Assembly (NCBI GenBank): GCA_003148945.1
Contig: QGGY01000004.1
Coordinates: forward strand, 62,001 to 126,000
DNA from: Murimonas intestini
GTDB taxonomy: Bacteria; Bacillota; Clostridia; Lachnospirales; Lachnospiraceae
Direction: 5' to 3'
Length of the DNA: 64,000 nt
This document shows positions 26,791-36,190 of this stretch, piece after piece. The stretch's first letter is position 1, and every line of letters starts with the position of its first letter. The position numbers were made by a program, and so were the translations under genes. A model generated the notes under the pieces. That model was not told the origin of the DNA. It made no database searches and was given only the letters and a program-made list of their open reading frames with translations.

Positions 26791-27864
26791 TTAATCCCCA
26801 AAGCTGAGGCCCATTAACTTGGCTTCCTGGATGATCTGGTCATCAGGTGAAACCATTTTCAGCTTGCCTGCCACCTCACCCAGAGGAACCTTCTTTACTT
26901 TATTATTCACAATTCCAACCATGTATCCATAATCATTATCCAAAATTAATTTAGCTGCCGAAGCCCCGAGCCTGGAAGACAGTACCCTGTCATACGGACA
27001 TGGTGTTCCGCCCCTCTGGGTATGCCCCGGAACGGTGATCCTGATCTCAGTGCCTGTCCTTTTCAGGATCTCATCTGCAAGCTCATAGGAAACTGACGGA
27101 TATGAGTAATTCTTCATTTTTTCCTTTAATTCTTTCTTGGACAGCTTTGCATCCTCCTTCGAGATGGCTCCCTCAGCCACAGCCAGGATCGTGAATCCCT
27201 TTCCTGCCTTTGTACGCTTTTCGATAGCCTCCACGACCTTGTCAATATCGTATGGGATTTCCGGAATCAGGATAATGTCAGCGCCGCCCGCAATCCCTGC
27301 GTGCAGAGTCAGCCAGCCGACTTTATGTCCCATTACCTCCACTATGAATACCCTGTTGTGTGATGCTGCTGTGGTATGGATGCAGTCAATGGCATCTGTG
27401 GCAATATTAACAGCGCTCTGGAATCCAAAGGTCATGTCCGTGCCCCAGATATCATTGTCGATTGTCTTGGGCAGATGAATAATATTCAGCCCTTCTTCCC
27501 GAAGCAGGTTTGCTGTCTTCTGAGTCCCGTTCCCGCCAAGGATAACAAGGCAGTCAAGACGCAGCTTATAGTAATTCTGCTTCATGGCCTCTACTTTGTC
27601 AAGGCCATTTTCATCAGGCACACGCATCATCTTAAAGGGCTGTCTGGAAGATCCCAGGATAGTTCCGCCTTTAGTAAGGATACCGGAGAAATCTTTCGAT
27701 GTCAGCATCCTGTAATTACCATAAATCAGGCCTTTGTAGCCATCTGCAAAGCCATATACTTCCAGCTCGTCCAGATTAGCGCTCAACCCCTTTACAACTC
27801 CTCGCATAGCTGCGTTTAATGCCTGGCAGTCGCCGCCGCTCGTTAACATACCGATTCTTTTCAT
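26791..27864 (-). CDS. pfkA: 6-phosphofructokinase
   Basis: 357 residues. GGDCQALNAAMRG binds nucleotide/phosphate, PKTIDND carries the catalytic base, and EVMGHKVGWL the substrate site. The loop that separates ATP from PPi enzymes reads GGNGTQKT: glycine at the second position points to ATP, but the usual GGDGS aspartate is Asn. This suits the longer, mixed PFK clade rather than the classical 320-residue type. A second, PPi-type enzyme is encoded at 52870. A tRNA gene and promoter region lie upstream. Confidence 0.88.
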   Translation of the reverse strand: MKRIGMLTSGGDCQALNAAMRGVVKGLSANLDELEVYGFADGYKGLIYGNYRMLTSKDFSGILTKGGTILGSSRQPFKMMRVPDENGLDKVEAMKQNYYKLRLDCLVILGGNGTQKTANLLREEGLNIIHLPKTIDNDIWGTDMTFGFQSAVNIATDAIDCIHTTAASHNRVFIVEVMGHKVGWLTLHAGIAGGADIILIPEIPYDIDKVVEAIEKRTKAGKGFTILAVAEGAISKEDAKLSKKELKEKMKNYSYPSVSYELADEILKRTGTEIRITVPGHTQRGGTPCPYDRVLSSRLGASAAKLILDNDYGYMVGIVNNKVKKVPLGEVAGKLKMVSPDDQIIQEAKLMGLSFGD

Positions 27865-28093
27865 GACAACTTCACATCCTATTCTATTTTATTTTTATAC
27901 CATTACCAATACTTCTATTATATAATACTTCGTGGATTATCACAATGTTTTTATCTGAATAGCGGGATGGTGACGTGTGAACAGTAACGGGTAACCGTTC
28001 AGAAGAAATAATTTCAAAAATCCATTGACTATCTTTCCCTGTATAGTTATAATTATAGCGTTAGCCCGACAGATACATGGGTTATCAAGACAA

Positions 28094-28182
28094 GGAGATG
28101 TACCCAAGCGGCTGAAGGGACCGCACTCGAAATGCGGCAGGCCGGTAATCCCGGTGCGAGAGTTCAAATCCCTCCATCTCCG
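28094..28182 (+). tRNA. tRNA-Ser(CGA)
   Basis: Acceptor GGAGATG/CATCTCC, discriminator G at 28182; anticodon arm CCGCA-CTCGAAA-TGCGG with anticodon CGA; long variable arm (GGCCGGTAATCCCGGTGC) typical of class II serine tRNA; T-loop AGTTCAAATCC. The 3' CCA is not encoded. Confidence 0.95.
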
Positions 28183-28183
28183 T

Positions 28184-28226
28184 CAGAGGCCTGACAGCCT
28201 GAAGCTGTCAGGCCTCTGTTCGTTTT
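28184..28226 (+). terminator. Terminator of tRNA-Ser
   Basis: CAGAGGCCTGACAG and CTGTCAGGCCTCTG form a perfect 14-bp stem, followed by TTCGTTTT. It also faces the end of the convergent kinase gene. Confidence 0.85.
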
Positions 28227-28241
28227 ATGTTCATGAGAACA

Positions 28242-31037
28242 TCAGTCTTTTCTGCGGAGCCACTTCTGCAGTACAATGTGTATCTGCTCCATATCCAAAG
28301 GTTTTGCCAGGAAATCATTCATCCCTGCTTCACGTGCCATATCCCGGTCCTCCTGGAACGTGTTTGCCGTGAGCGCAATAATTGGAACAGACTGGGCGTC
28401 AGGATGGTCAGAGGCCCTTATAGCCCTGGCTGCATCCAGCCCGTTCATATTTGGCATCTGCACATCCATCAAAATCAAGTCAAAATGTCCCGTCTCACTT
28501 TGTAAAAACCGGGCCACAGCCTGAACACCGTCAGTGGCCAGTTCAACCTGCGCTCCTTCAAAGGACAGCAGATCAGAGGCAATTTCAGCATTGAGAACAT
28601 TGTCCTCCACCAACAAAAAGCACATACCTTCAAATGAATTTTCCACAGTCTCTGAGGGAACTGCTTTAGTTATCTCTCCAAATGGCATGGAAATGCTGAA
28701 ATAAAACTCACTGCCCTTTCCGGGCTGGCTTTTCACCTGCAGTCTTCCCCCCATACACTCCACTATATTAAGGCTGATAGGAAGTCCCAGTCCTGTTCCC
28801 TGGCTGCGGGAATGATTGCTGCCAACCTGCTCAAATGACTCAAAAATACGGGACATATCCTCTTCGGCAATCCCTACGCCTGTATCAGAAACGCTGAACA
28901 GATAAGCCGCTTTTGTTCTGTCTGCCCCTGTTTCTTCTACAGTCAGGCACACCTGGCCGCCTGCAGGTGTAAATTTAATGGCATTAGAGAGCAGGTTCAT
29001 GAGTACCTGCTTGAGACGGATGGCATCCCCCAATAAATCAGTGTGGTTCAGGCTGGTCTTACTTGAAAGCTTTATCTGCTTGCGCTGGGCCTGGGCCTGC
29101 ATAATGCTGCAGATCTCATCAAGTACCAGGCTGAGAGAAAAGTTTTCACTTGCAATCTGCAGCATGCCGCTGTCAATACGGCTCATATCCAAAATATCAT
29201 TGATCAGCCCCAAAAGATATTGAGACGAGGTATTGAGTTTAGTCAGGATTTCTTTAGCATCATCAGGAACATTATCCTTCATGGAAAGAAGTGTGGAAAA
29301 TCCCACGATAGCATTCATGGGTGTCCGGATCTCGTGACTCATGCGGGAGAAGAACTCACTTTTTGCCTTACTTTTTGCCTCCGCTTTTGTAACGGCCTTT
29401 TGCATGTTGGCTGCCTGGATCCTCATTTTGGAAATGATTGCTATGGCAATAACTATAAGCAGGGAAAAAGCAGCAATGACAAGTACCGCTGATATGGGGT
29501 TTCCTTCAATGAATTGGCGCAGCGTAGTGGAAGACTCTCCTATGGAAACAAAATTATGATCCACAATAGCCATTTTTTCTTGTTCAGAGAGACTGTTGAT
29601 GCCTTTATTGATTATAGTTAGCAAATTGGGATCTGCCGGCATTGGCATGGCGAAGCTGAACTCCACACGTGTCTCCGACTGGCTGACAGGAACAACATTG
29701 TTAAATATATTATCCTGCATTACCTGCTCCATATGAGCAGCCAGGCCACAGGCAAAATCCACCTCACCAGTATTCACGGCGCAGAGCACCTCATACACTG
29801 TTTCATAATATTTTATATGGCTGGCCCTTGCATACTCCGGCATCTGACGGCCTTTGAGCAAACCACAGGTAAGGTCCTCTCCCGGATAGGTCACTGATTT
29901 ATTGCGGACGATCAGGTCAGTTAGCGTGGAATAGGGAGCAGATGCAGCCAGCTGGCTCTGGACGTCATCACTAATATCATTATAGAAGAAGCCTGCCATA
30001 TCGGCTTCCCCCTGTACTACCATCTGCAGTGTCTGTGCATAGCTGTCGGCAAAAACACAGGAAAATTCCAGACCGTACTGCTGGTTTATTTTATCAAGCA
30101 GCTCAGGGACTATGCCATCGTGCCCGCCATCTTCTGTATCTGCACAGTAAAAAGGATGGAAGTAACTGGGAACCGCCACTGTTACTGTTCCTTTATTTTG
30201 AACATATTCCCACTCTTCATCGGTCAGCAGCAAATTACGCGCGCTGGTGGCATCAAAATATTTACTATAGAGCTGGCTGGAAAAATCAGGATTCGCAGAC
30301 ATGATTTTGCTCATGGCCCAATTGAGCTGTTCCAATATCTCAGGGTTGTCCGGCTGCGCTACAATGTAGTGGAGCTGTGCGTCAATATAGGCCACTGCAC
30401 GGAATTCCCCGGTATCATCCGTTATATTCCCCAGCTTGGCATCGATGATGCCATCTGCCAGATCCTTGTCAATCTGGCCCGCTGCGACTTCCTCAGGCCC
30501 ATATTTCCTGATGGTACAGTGCAGTCCATTTATTGATAAAAATTCCTCCAGCCGGCGCACATGTTCAGCCGCCCGTTCAACAACCCCGATGATCTTTCCT
30601 TCCAGATCTTTGTAATCATAGCCGCGTATGGATTTGTCATCCCCTCGTGCCAGCAGGACAGATTTTGTACTGCCACAGCTATAATCCGGGTATGCGAAAT
30701 ATTGCTCAAGTGATTCGGCGTAATAGGTGCCGCCCATCAGGTCGTATTTTCCAGCTATAAAATCATTCACCATGTCATTTCCCGAGGTGCTGATATAATC
30801 ATATGTCCAACCGGTGTATTTGGCAATCTCATTTAAGTAGTCCACTACCAATCCATAATGATGTCCCTGTTCATCAAGCATAGTAAAACCTGGAACCTCC
30901 GGAAAAGGCACCCGAAGCACAACCGGTTCTGCCGCAGCGGCTGCTGCCGGAAAAGCGGGAATGGCTATCATTAAAAATGCTAAACATACGCCTAAAAATC
31001 TTCTCTTTAATATTCCCCTTTTTGTTACAGGTTTCAT
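28242..31037 (-). CDS. Hybrid histidine kinase with two extracellular substrate-binding-like domains
   Basis: 931 residues from ATG 31037 (AAGGAGG 7 bases upstream; the ATG at 31094 lacks one). Order: signal peptide (about 1-35), two type-3 solute-binding-like domains (about 38-265, VVLRVPFPEVPGFTML; about 285-500, GTVTVAVPSYFHPFYC), a membrane helix (about 515-540), HisKA with FFSRMSHEIRTPMNAI, HATPase (SNAIKFTPAGG, GTGLGL), and a C-terminal receiver (LLVEDN, LILMDVQMPNMNG). It should sense a small ligand such as an amino acid. There is no HPt domain here, so the output partner is elsewhere or the receiver is regulatory. Upstream lies a GntR-type gene in the same direction. Confidence 0.9.
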   Translation of the reverse strand: MKPVTKRGILKRRFLGVCLAFLMIAIPAFPAAAAAAEPVVLRVPFPEVPGFTMLDEQGHHYGLVVDYLNEIAKYTGWTYDYISTSGNDMVNDFIAGKYDLMGGTYYAESLEQYFAYPDYSCGSTKSVLLARGDDKSIRGYDYKDLEGKIIGVVERAAEHVRRLEEFLSINGLHCTIRKYGPEEVAAGQIDKDLADGIIDAKLGNITDDTGEFRAVAYIDAQLHYIVAQPDNPEILEQLNWAMSKIMSANPDFSSQLYSKYFDATSARNLLLTDEEWEYVQNKGTVTVAVPSYFHPFYCADTEDGGHDGIVPELLDKINQQYGLEFSCVFADSYAQTLQMVVQGEADMAGFFYNDISDDVQSQLAASAPYSTLTDLIVRNKSVTYPGEDLTCGLLKGRQMPEYARASHIKYYETVYEVLCAVNTGEVDFACGLAAHMEQVMQDNIFNNVVPVSQSETRVEFSFAMPMPADPNLLTIINKGINSLSEQEKMAIVDHNFVSIGESSTTLRQFIEGNPISAVLVIAAFSLLIVIAIAIISKMRIQAANMQKAVTKAEAKSKAKSEFFSRMSHEIRTPMNAIVGFSTLLSMKDNVPDDAKEILTKLNTSSQYLLGLINDILDMSRIDSGMLQIASENFSLSLVLDEICSIMQAQAQRKQIKLSSKTSLNHTDLLGDAIRLKQVLMNLLSNAIKFTPAGGQVCLTVEETGADRTKAAYLFSVSDTGVGIAEEDMSRIFESFEQVGSNHSRSQGTGLGLPISLNIVECMGGRLQVKSQPGKGSEFYFSISMPFGEITKAVPSETVENSFEGMCFLLVEDNVLNAEIASDLLSFEGAQVELATDGVQAVARFLQSETGHFDLILMDVQMPNMNGLDAARAIRASDHPDAQSVPIIALTANTFQEDRDMAREAGMNDFLAKPLDMEQIHIVLQKWLRRKD

Positions 31038-31113
31038 ACAAGACCTCCTTATATATTCCATTTTATCATGAACCGTGCTTGTGAACCGACACATTGCGTT
31101 TTACATACTATTC

Positions 31114-32574
31114 TCACACCTGAGAGTCCTTATAAGGCTCCAGTGCTTCCAGATAATTTAACCGCCTGTATTCCGATATGGTCTGCTGCTGCGTATAATA
31201 AAACATCTCTGCAGTCTGCTTTGCAAATTCTTCAGAATGTCCATCCAGCAGAGCCTGCACCGCACTGACACATCTGCGGTGCAGCTCCAGCTTTTTAGAA
31301 GCATTTTGAGGATTTACAAGGTTTGGGATCTTCCGTCCAATGTGGTAGTTTTCCAGGAGAGTCATATAAACTGCACGCATTCCCCCGCAGGGCAGATTAT
31401 CTGTTAAAAACTCAAGAATAACGATGGGTGCAGGCTGATACAGATTGCTGACATCTTTCATTTCCTTTACATTTTGCAGCAGGGCCTGCACCTGTTCACG
31501 AGATACAGCCATTGCTGTATGGAGCGCCGCACCTCTGACCGTAATAGTAAGCAGTTCTACAGTCTCCAAATATTGTTTACTATATTTGACGATGAGCCTG
31601 CGTGGAATAGAGATATTATCCAATGCCGGGAGGTCTGCTGATACAAAAATCCCCCTCCCTCTGACCGTCTCTACCACTCCCTGTTGTTTCAGCATCTGTA
31701 TCGCCTGCAGTGTAGTAGTTACACTGACGCCATACCGCCTCTGCAGAATTATGTGCGAGGGCAGCTGATCTCCGGGACGGTAACCGCCTGCCGCTATCAG
31801 CCCAAGTATATCCAGATACACAGTCATGTAATGCTCTTCGGCAATCTTCTCCCATTTTTCCGTATTTAAAATGCCTGTTCTGAAAGGAGAATCTTCGGGA
31901 ACAAAACTCTCAAAATGTTTTGTCGTTACCGGTGTTAAATTAAAAAACTCAGAAAGTAAATTTTGCAGCTCCGCCTCTGTGTAAGGATAACTTTTTACTT
32001 TATTCACAAATTCCAACAGATCATTTTTATAGTTGATGCGTATACTGACGGAATAGGATTTATACTCCAGATCTAAAAAACCAAGGCTGTCCACCGCGCA
32101 TAAAGCCAATTCATTATTGCATTTGGCAATAAAGAATCTCCAGAATAATTTCGAGTTTTTCCAAAAAAGGCTGGGAAACGCGGGATCCATCTGGCAAATC
32201 AACTGTTCAGAAATTGTCCAGTCATCTTCACAGCATAAAGACATCCCCCTGCATATCAAAGGATGACAAAGTAATTCCCCTGTTTTGAAAACATCTGTCA
32301 TTGCAGCGGGGTCTGGCTCTTTTAAAGTCTGTACCGGTGGAACTGACATGGATTTATCAAAAATAACAACAGCACGCTTTCTTTCCCTTGTTTCTATCAA
32401 TCCTTCATCAGTTAACATGGCAAATACACGCCGTATTGTTTTATCAGATACTTTGTATTCCCTGCAGAGCCTGGCTGAAGAGGGAAGAACACATCCTTTT
32501 GGCATTAACCCGGACTCAATCTTATATTTTAAGGTCTGAAATATTTTCTGATACTGAAAACCTTCATTGCTCAT
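31114..32574 (-). CDS. Regulator with two GntR-type helix-turn-helix domains
   Basis: 486 residues with an internal duplication of plan. The first winged helix (about 5-72) reads LMPKGCVLPSSARLCREYKV and TIRRVFAMLTDEGLIETRER; the second (about 245-315) reads YRPGDQLPSHIILQRRYGVS and ALQAIQMLKQQGVVETVRGR. Each is followed by about 150 residues of helical domain, the second resembling FCD, the first diverged. One chain could thus bind DNA like a GntR dimer. AGGTGA lies before the ATG. The hybrid kinase gene follows 76 bases later, so control of that gene is plausible. Confidence 0.75.
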   Translation of the reverse strand: MSNEGFQYQKIFQTLKYKIESGLMPKGCVLPSSARLCREYKVSDKTIRRVFAMLTDEGLIETRERKRAVVIFDKSMSVPPVQTLKEPDPAAMTDVFKTGELLCHPLICRGMSLCCEDDWTISEQLICQMDPAFPSLFWKNSKLFWRFFIAKCNNELALCAVDSLGFLDLEYKSYSVSIRINYKNDLLEFVNKVKSYPYTEAELQNLLSEFFNLTPVTTKHFESFVPEDSPFRTGILNTEKWEKIAEEHYMTVYLDILGLIAAGGYRPGDQLPSHIILQRRYGVSVTTTLQAIQMLKQQGVVETVRGRGIFVSADLPALDNISIPRRLIVKYSKQYLETVELLTITVRGAALHTAMAVSREQVQALLQNVKEMKDVSNLYQPAPIVILEFLTDNLPCGGMRAVYMTLLENYHIGRKIPNLVNPQNASKKLELHRRCVSAVQALLDGHSEEFAKQTAEMFYYTQQQTISEYRRLNYLEALEPYKDSQV

Positions 32575-32668
32575 ATAGTCACCTGTTTATTTGCCTTCCG
32601 TTCTTGCAGATAAAATTTCTGCAGCAGTCATTTATTGCCCTTTAAAATCTGCGTACCTATAGTATATA

Positions 32669-32697
32669 ATATTACTGTAGTTTTGGACAAAAGTCAA
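32669..32697 (-). promoter_or_regulatory. Promoter of the double-GntR gene
   Basis: On the minus strand TTGACT, 17 bases, TAATAT. Confidence 0.75.
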
Positions 32698-32739
32698 TTT
32701 ACATGCCACAATTTTTAGTGAAAGCTGCTCTGTTTTTGA

Positions 32740-32788
32740 AAAGGGCGCTGCTAATCCATCAATGTAGATGAATAGAGCAGCGCCCTTT
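32740..32788 (-). terminator. Terminator after the response-regulator gene
   Basis: AAAGGGCGCTGCT and AGCAGCGCCCTTT pair over 12-13 bp; on the minus strand TTTTC follows. It ends the seven-gene glycan locus. Confidence 0.75.
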
Positions 32789-32814
32789 CCCTAAAACCCT
32801 CTTTCTCTGCAGTT

Positions 32815-34335
32815 TTAATTCTTTGTTACCCCCTTATACTGCTGTGCAGTAACACCCGTATACTTCTTAAACAGCACACAAAAATACCTGTAGTTTTCAT
32901 ATCCCACCATCTGGCTGACTTCAAACACCTTATACCCTTCATTCAAAAGCTGTTTGGCTTTTTCCATCCTCACCTGTGTCAGATATTTTATATAAGTTGT
33001 TCCAACCTCCTGCCTGAATACGCTACTGAAATAAGCCGGTGTCATCCTGGCCTTTTCTGAGAGGTCAAACAGCGTAAGGTCATCCCTGTAATGGCTGTGG
33101 ATATAATTCTGTACCTCCTGGATCTCCGAGCGTTTCCTGCCCCCTGCCCTCACATTCTCCATAGTCCTGCTGATGTCACAGAGCTTCTGGAAGAAACAGC
33201 TTCTTAATTCCGGATAATTGGTGCATCTGCCGACCTCCACATGAGCAGGCGTTTCCTCCCCGTCTGTGAATATTCCTTCTCCCATGCCGCCTGTCTGCTC
33301 CTTCATAAGGCCAAGTGCGCTGTATATAGTCTCCAGAACAAAGTGCTTGACCAGTTCCGGACCTGTATTCTTGTCTCTGCACTCCATAATAAAATCAGAT
33401 ACGGATTCTTCAATCTCTTCCGTGCGGTTCACCCTGACAGCCTCTAAAATTGCCCTCTCGCATTTCTGGATATTATCAGGCAGCCTTTTACTCTGACGGA
33501 GCATCTGATAATCTACCGGCTGGGTATTTCCCAGGAACTGTCCATATGCCATAGCCTCCTTTGCCTGTGCAAACACCTCCGGTATCTTTGTCTGCACTGC
33601 CGCTGCGTAGGAGAATCCTATATATGCCTCTTCATAATCCTGCTGCCAGATTCTTAAAACTCCCTCCAGACTCTTTTGAAGCTCTTCCTTATGGCTGTTT
33701 ACAGCTGCCAGGCACATGACCATCTGCATCTGGGGATAGACGCTGTAAAATACTCCGTATTTTTTAAGTCCTGTGCTGTGATTAAGAAATTCCCTTATCC
33801 GCAGGTTCTGTACGGGCACACTGCATACCAGGATCATGCACCCGCGTATATCCTCAATAGAAATGGGCATCCCGGCTGCATCCCAGTTCTCTTTTGCCGC
33901 TTCACCTGCCCGTATAAGCTCCTCCTTCACCAGCTCTCTTGTCTCTTCACTGCTCTTTAGAAGACCGAGATTTCCCAGGGCCTTCCGCAGCGCTTCCTCC
34001 ACCTTTGCCGCAGTGACAGGCTTCACAATATAGTCCAGCACTCCAAGGACGATCGCTTTCTTGGCATACTCGAAATCTGTGTACCCGCTGAACAGTATAA
34101 ACTGGATACCAGGATAGATACATTTTACTTTTTCTATGATGGAAAGTCCGTCCATCCCCGGCATCCTGATGTCTGTCAGTACGATCTGCGGACGTTCCTT
34201 TACAATGAGGTCAAATCCACTGATGCCGTCCATGGCTGTGCCCGCTATGGTAATCCCGTACTTTTCCCAGTCCACCAGGGCCTTCATTGCATCGATGACC
34301 AGATATTCATCATCCAATATTACTGCCTTTACCAT
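32815..34335 (-). CDS. YesN-type response regulator (receiver plus AraC domain)
   Basis: 506 residues from ATG 34335 (GGAGG 10 bases upstream, just after the kinase stop). The receiver (1-120) has LDDE, phospho-Asp in VLTDIRMPGMDG and YIVKPV. The C-terminal 100 residues are an AraC-type double helix-turn-helix (LFDLSEKARMTPAYFSSVFR, VSQMVGYENYRYFCVLFKKY). The middle part is the usual variable linker. With the kinase at 34341 it should switch on the adjacent sugar-import and glycosidase genes. Confidence 0.92.
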   Translation of the reverse strand: MVKAVILDDEYLVIDAMKALVDWEKYGITIAGTAMDGISGFDLIVKERPQIVLTDIRMPGMDGLSIIEKVKCIYPGIQFILFSGYTDFEYAKKAIVLGVLDYIVKPVTAAKVEEALRKALGNLGLLKSSEETRELVKEELIRAGEAAKENWDAAGMPISIEDIRGCMILVCSVPVQNLRIREFLNHSTGLKKYGVFYSVYPQMQMVMCLAAVNSHKEELQKSLEGVLRIWQQDYEEAYIGFSYAAAVQTKIPEVFAQAKEAMAYGQFLGNTQPVDYQMLRQSKRLPDNIQKCERAILEAVRVNRTEEIEESVSDFIMECRDKNTGPELVKHFVLETIYSALGLMKEQTGGMGEGIFTDGEETPAHVEVGRCTNYPELRSCFFQKLCDISRTMENVRAGGRKRSEIQEVQNYIHSHYRDDLTLFDLSEKARMTPAYFSSVFRQEVGTTYIKYLTQVRMEKAKQLLNEGYKVFEVSQMVGYENYRYFCVLFKKYTGVTAQQYKGVTKN

Positions 34336-34340
34336 TTGTC

Positions 34341-36110
34341 TCAGTCCTCCCATCTCATGCCCGCCGTCTGCACTCCTGCAGGCAGCCTGACTGTGATCCT
34401 CGTTCCCTCACCGGGCCGGCTTTCTACCTCAAGGTCATATGTCACTCCATAGTAGAGCTGTATGCGCTGCCGTACATTTGTCAGCCCATATCCCTTTTTC
34501 CAGTCATCCTTCTCCATTCCCACGCCATTATCCTCTATCTCAAAAATAAGCTCTCCATCTGCCATACGCCCACTTATCCTCACAGTCCCCTGCCCCAGCT
34601 TCGGCTCCAGCCCGTGGTAGATGGCATTTTCTACAATGGGCTGCAGGATAAGCTTCAGCATCCTCTCTTCCATCATATCATCTGCCACATCAATCAAAAA
34701 ATTCAGCTTTTCTCCATATCTCATTTTCTGTATATAGAGATAGTTTGTCACATGGCTTACCTCTTCCTTGACCTTTGTAAATTCTCTTCCATGGTTCAGG
34801 CTCAGCTTAAAGATCTCCGACAGGGCCAGTGTCATATCCCCTGCTTCCTTTGGCCTGCCCATCTGCGTCATCAGATATATGGAATCCAGCGTATTATAGA
34901 GAAAATGAGGATTGATCTGTGCCTGCAGAGCCTGCAGCTGAGCTTCCTTCTGCCTCATTCCCGTCTCATACAGACTGTCCTTCAGGGCGAGATTCTGCTC
35001 TACCATTCTTTTAAAACGCCGCCCGATCTGGCCAATCTCATCCTCTCCAAACTCTTCTGTAATTTTATAGTCTCCCTGCTCATCTACCTGTCTGATGGCA
35101 TTTCCCAGCTTATCCAGCGGGCGGTTAATGATATGTGTAAGCAGGACGCCAATAAGCCCTACAATGACTACAAGCACAAGACAGATACCCAGGGTTGCCA
35201 TGCCGATCACATTTGAGCTCACAGCCAGGACATCTTTGTCCAGTACATAGAGGATATCCCATCCGCTCACGCTGTTTGTCATTTTTCCCACCTGCCAGCC
35301 ATCCCTCATATCCAGTCCGCCTCTGTAGTAGTCCCCAATGACTCCCTTCAGATTCTCCACAGTCCCGGCTGAAAACACTACTCTTGGCTCTCCGCCTGCT
35401 GTGCTGTCCACTACTGCATAAGAGCTGCCCTCCAGCTCTTCACCTGTTGGAAGGACTGTTCCCAGCAGGCCGCTGTCTATAGTCATTGTCAGGTAGCCTA
35501 CAGGAGCAAAATTCCTCAGATTGTATATCAGCTTCACACAGTCAAAAAGTCCCGTCTCCTCACTCCTTCCCAGGAAGCATTCCTTTCCGTTGGCTGCCTG
35601 AGCCGCCTCATATACCCCCTCCTCCAGAGGTCTGTCCGTACCCAGATAAAGAGCCGGCTCTGTACTGACCACATAGCTCTTTGTATACCGAAAGCCGTTC
35701 TGGTTATCAAGCACCAGCCTGTTTACCATCAGGCTCTCCGGAATGACGGAAAGTGTCTTTTTATCCAGTTCCTCCAGGATCTCATGCTGGCGGTATGCAC
35801 TGAGCTCACTAAAATATGAGGGATCCTTTCCCAGCAGCATGACAATGGAATCAGCCCTTATGTTTGATGCAGAGTCATAAATGAAATCTCTTGCTGAATG
35901 TCTGATGTTTTCAAATAATACTGTCAGGTTTTTATCATAGGATTCAATATTATACTCATGTATTTTTACAACCTGCTGCATAGTAAGTGTCCGGGATACG
36001 TGATAAGAAATAATTCCCAGCAACAGCAGCGGCAGGATTCCAAGAAGGGCCATATAACAGAGCAGCCTGCCCCTGATCGTCTTAAACTTCACAAATTTTC
36101 TCTTTTCCAT
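34341..36110 (-). CDS. YesM-type sensor histidine kinase
   Basis: 589 residues: a first membrane helix (about 15-38), an extracellular sensor domain (about 40-285), a second helix (about 295-320), HAMP, then the His_kinase domain with the phospho-acceptor in QINPHFLYNTLDS and an ATPase domain (ILQPIVENAIYHG, IEDNGVGM, GYGLTNVRQR). GGAGGTG precedes the ATG. It sits between the mannosidase and the response regulator and probably senses the glycan or a binding-protein complex. Confidence 0.92.
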   Translation of the reverse strand: MEKRKFVKFKTIRGRLLCYMALLGILPLLLLGIISYHVSRTLTMQQVVKIHEYNIESYDKNLTVLFENIRHSARDFIYDSASNIRADSIVMLLGKDPSYFSELSAYRQHEILEELDKKTLSVIPESLMVNRLVLDNQNGFRYTKSYVVSTEPALYLGTDRPLEEGVYEAAQAANGKECFLGRSEETGLFDCVKLIYNLRNFAPVGYLTMTIDSGLLGTVLPTGEELEGSSYAVVDSTAGGEPRVVFSAGTVENLKGVIGDYYRGGLDMRDGWQVGKMTNSVSGWDILYVLDKDVLAVSSNVIGMATLGICLVLVVIVGLIGVLLTHIINRPLDKLGNAIRQVDEQGDYKITEEFGEDEIGQIGRRFKRMVEQNLALKDSLYETGMRQKEAQLQALQAQINPHFLYNTLDSIYLMTQMGRPKEAGDMTLALSEIFKLSLNHGREFTKVKEEVSHVTNYLYIQKMRYGEKLNFLIDVADDMMEERMLKLILQPIVENAIYHGLEPKLGQGTVRISGRMADGELIFEIEDNGVGMEKDDWKKGYGLTNVRQRIQLYYGVTYDLEVESRPGEGTRITVRLPAGVQTAGMRWED

Positions 36111-36190
36111 GCCGCACCTCCGCTTATCCCATCTATGTCACCGGGGTTTCTTACCTCTCGTTTATCTTACGTATCTTCTTGGCATCCGCC

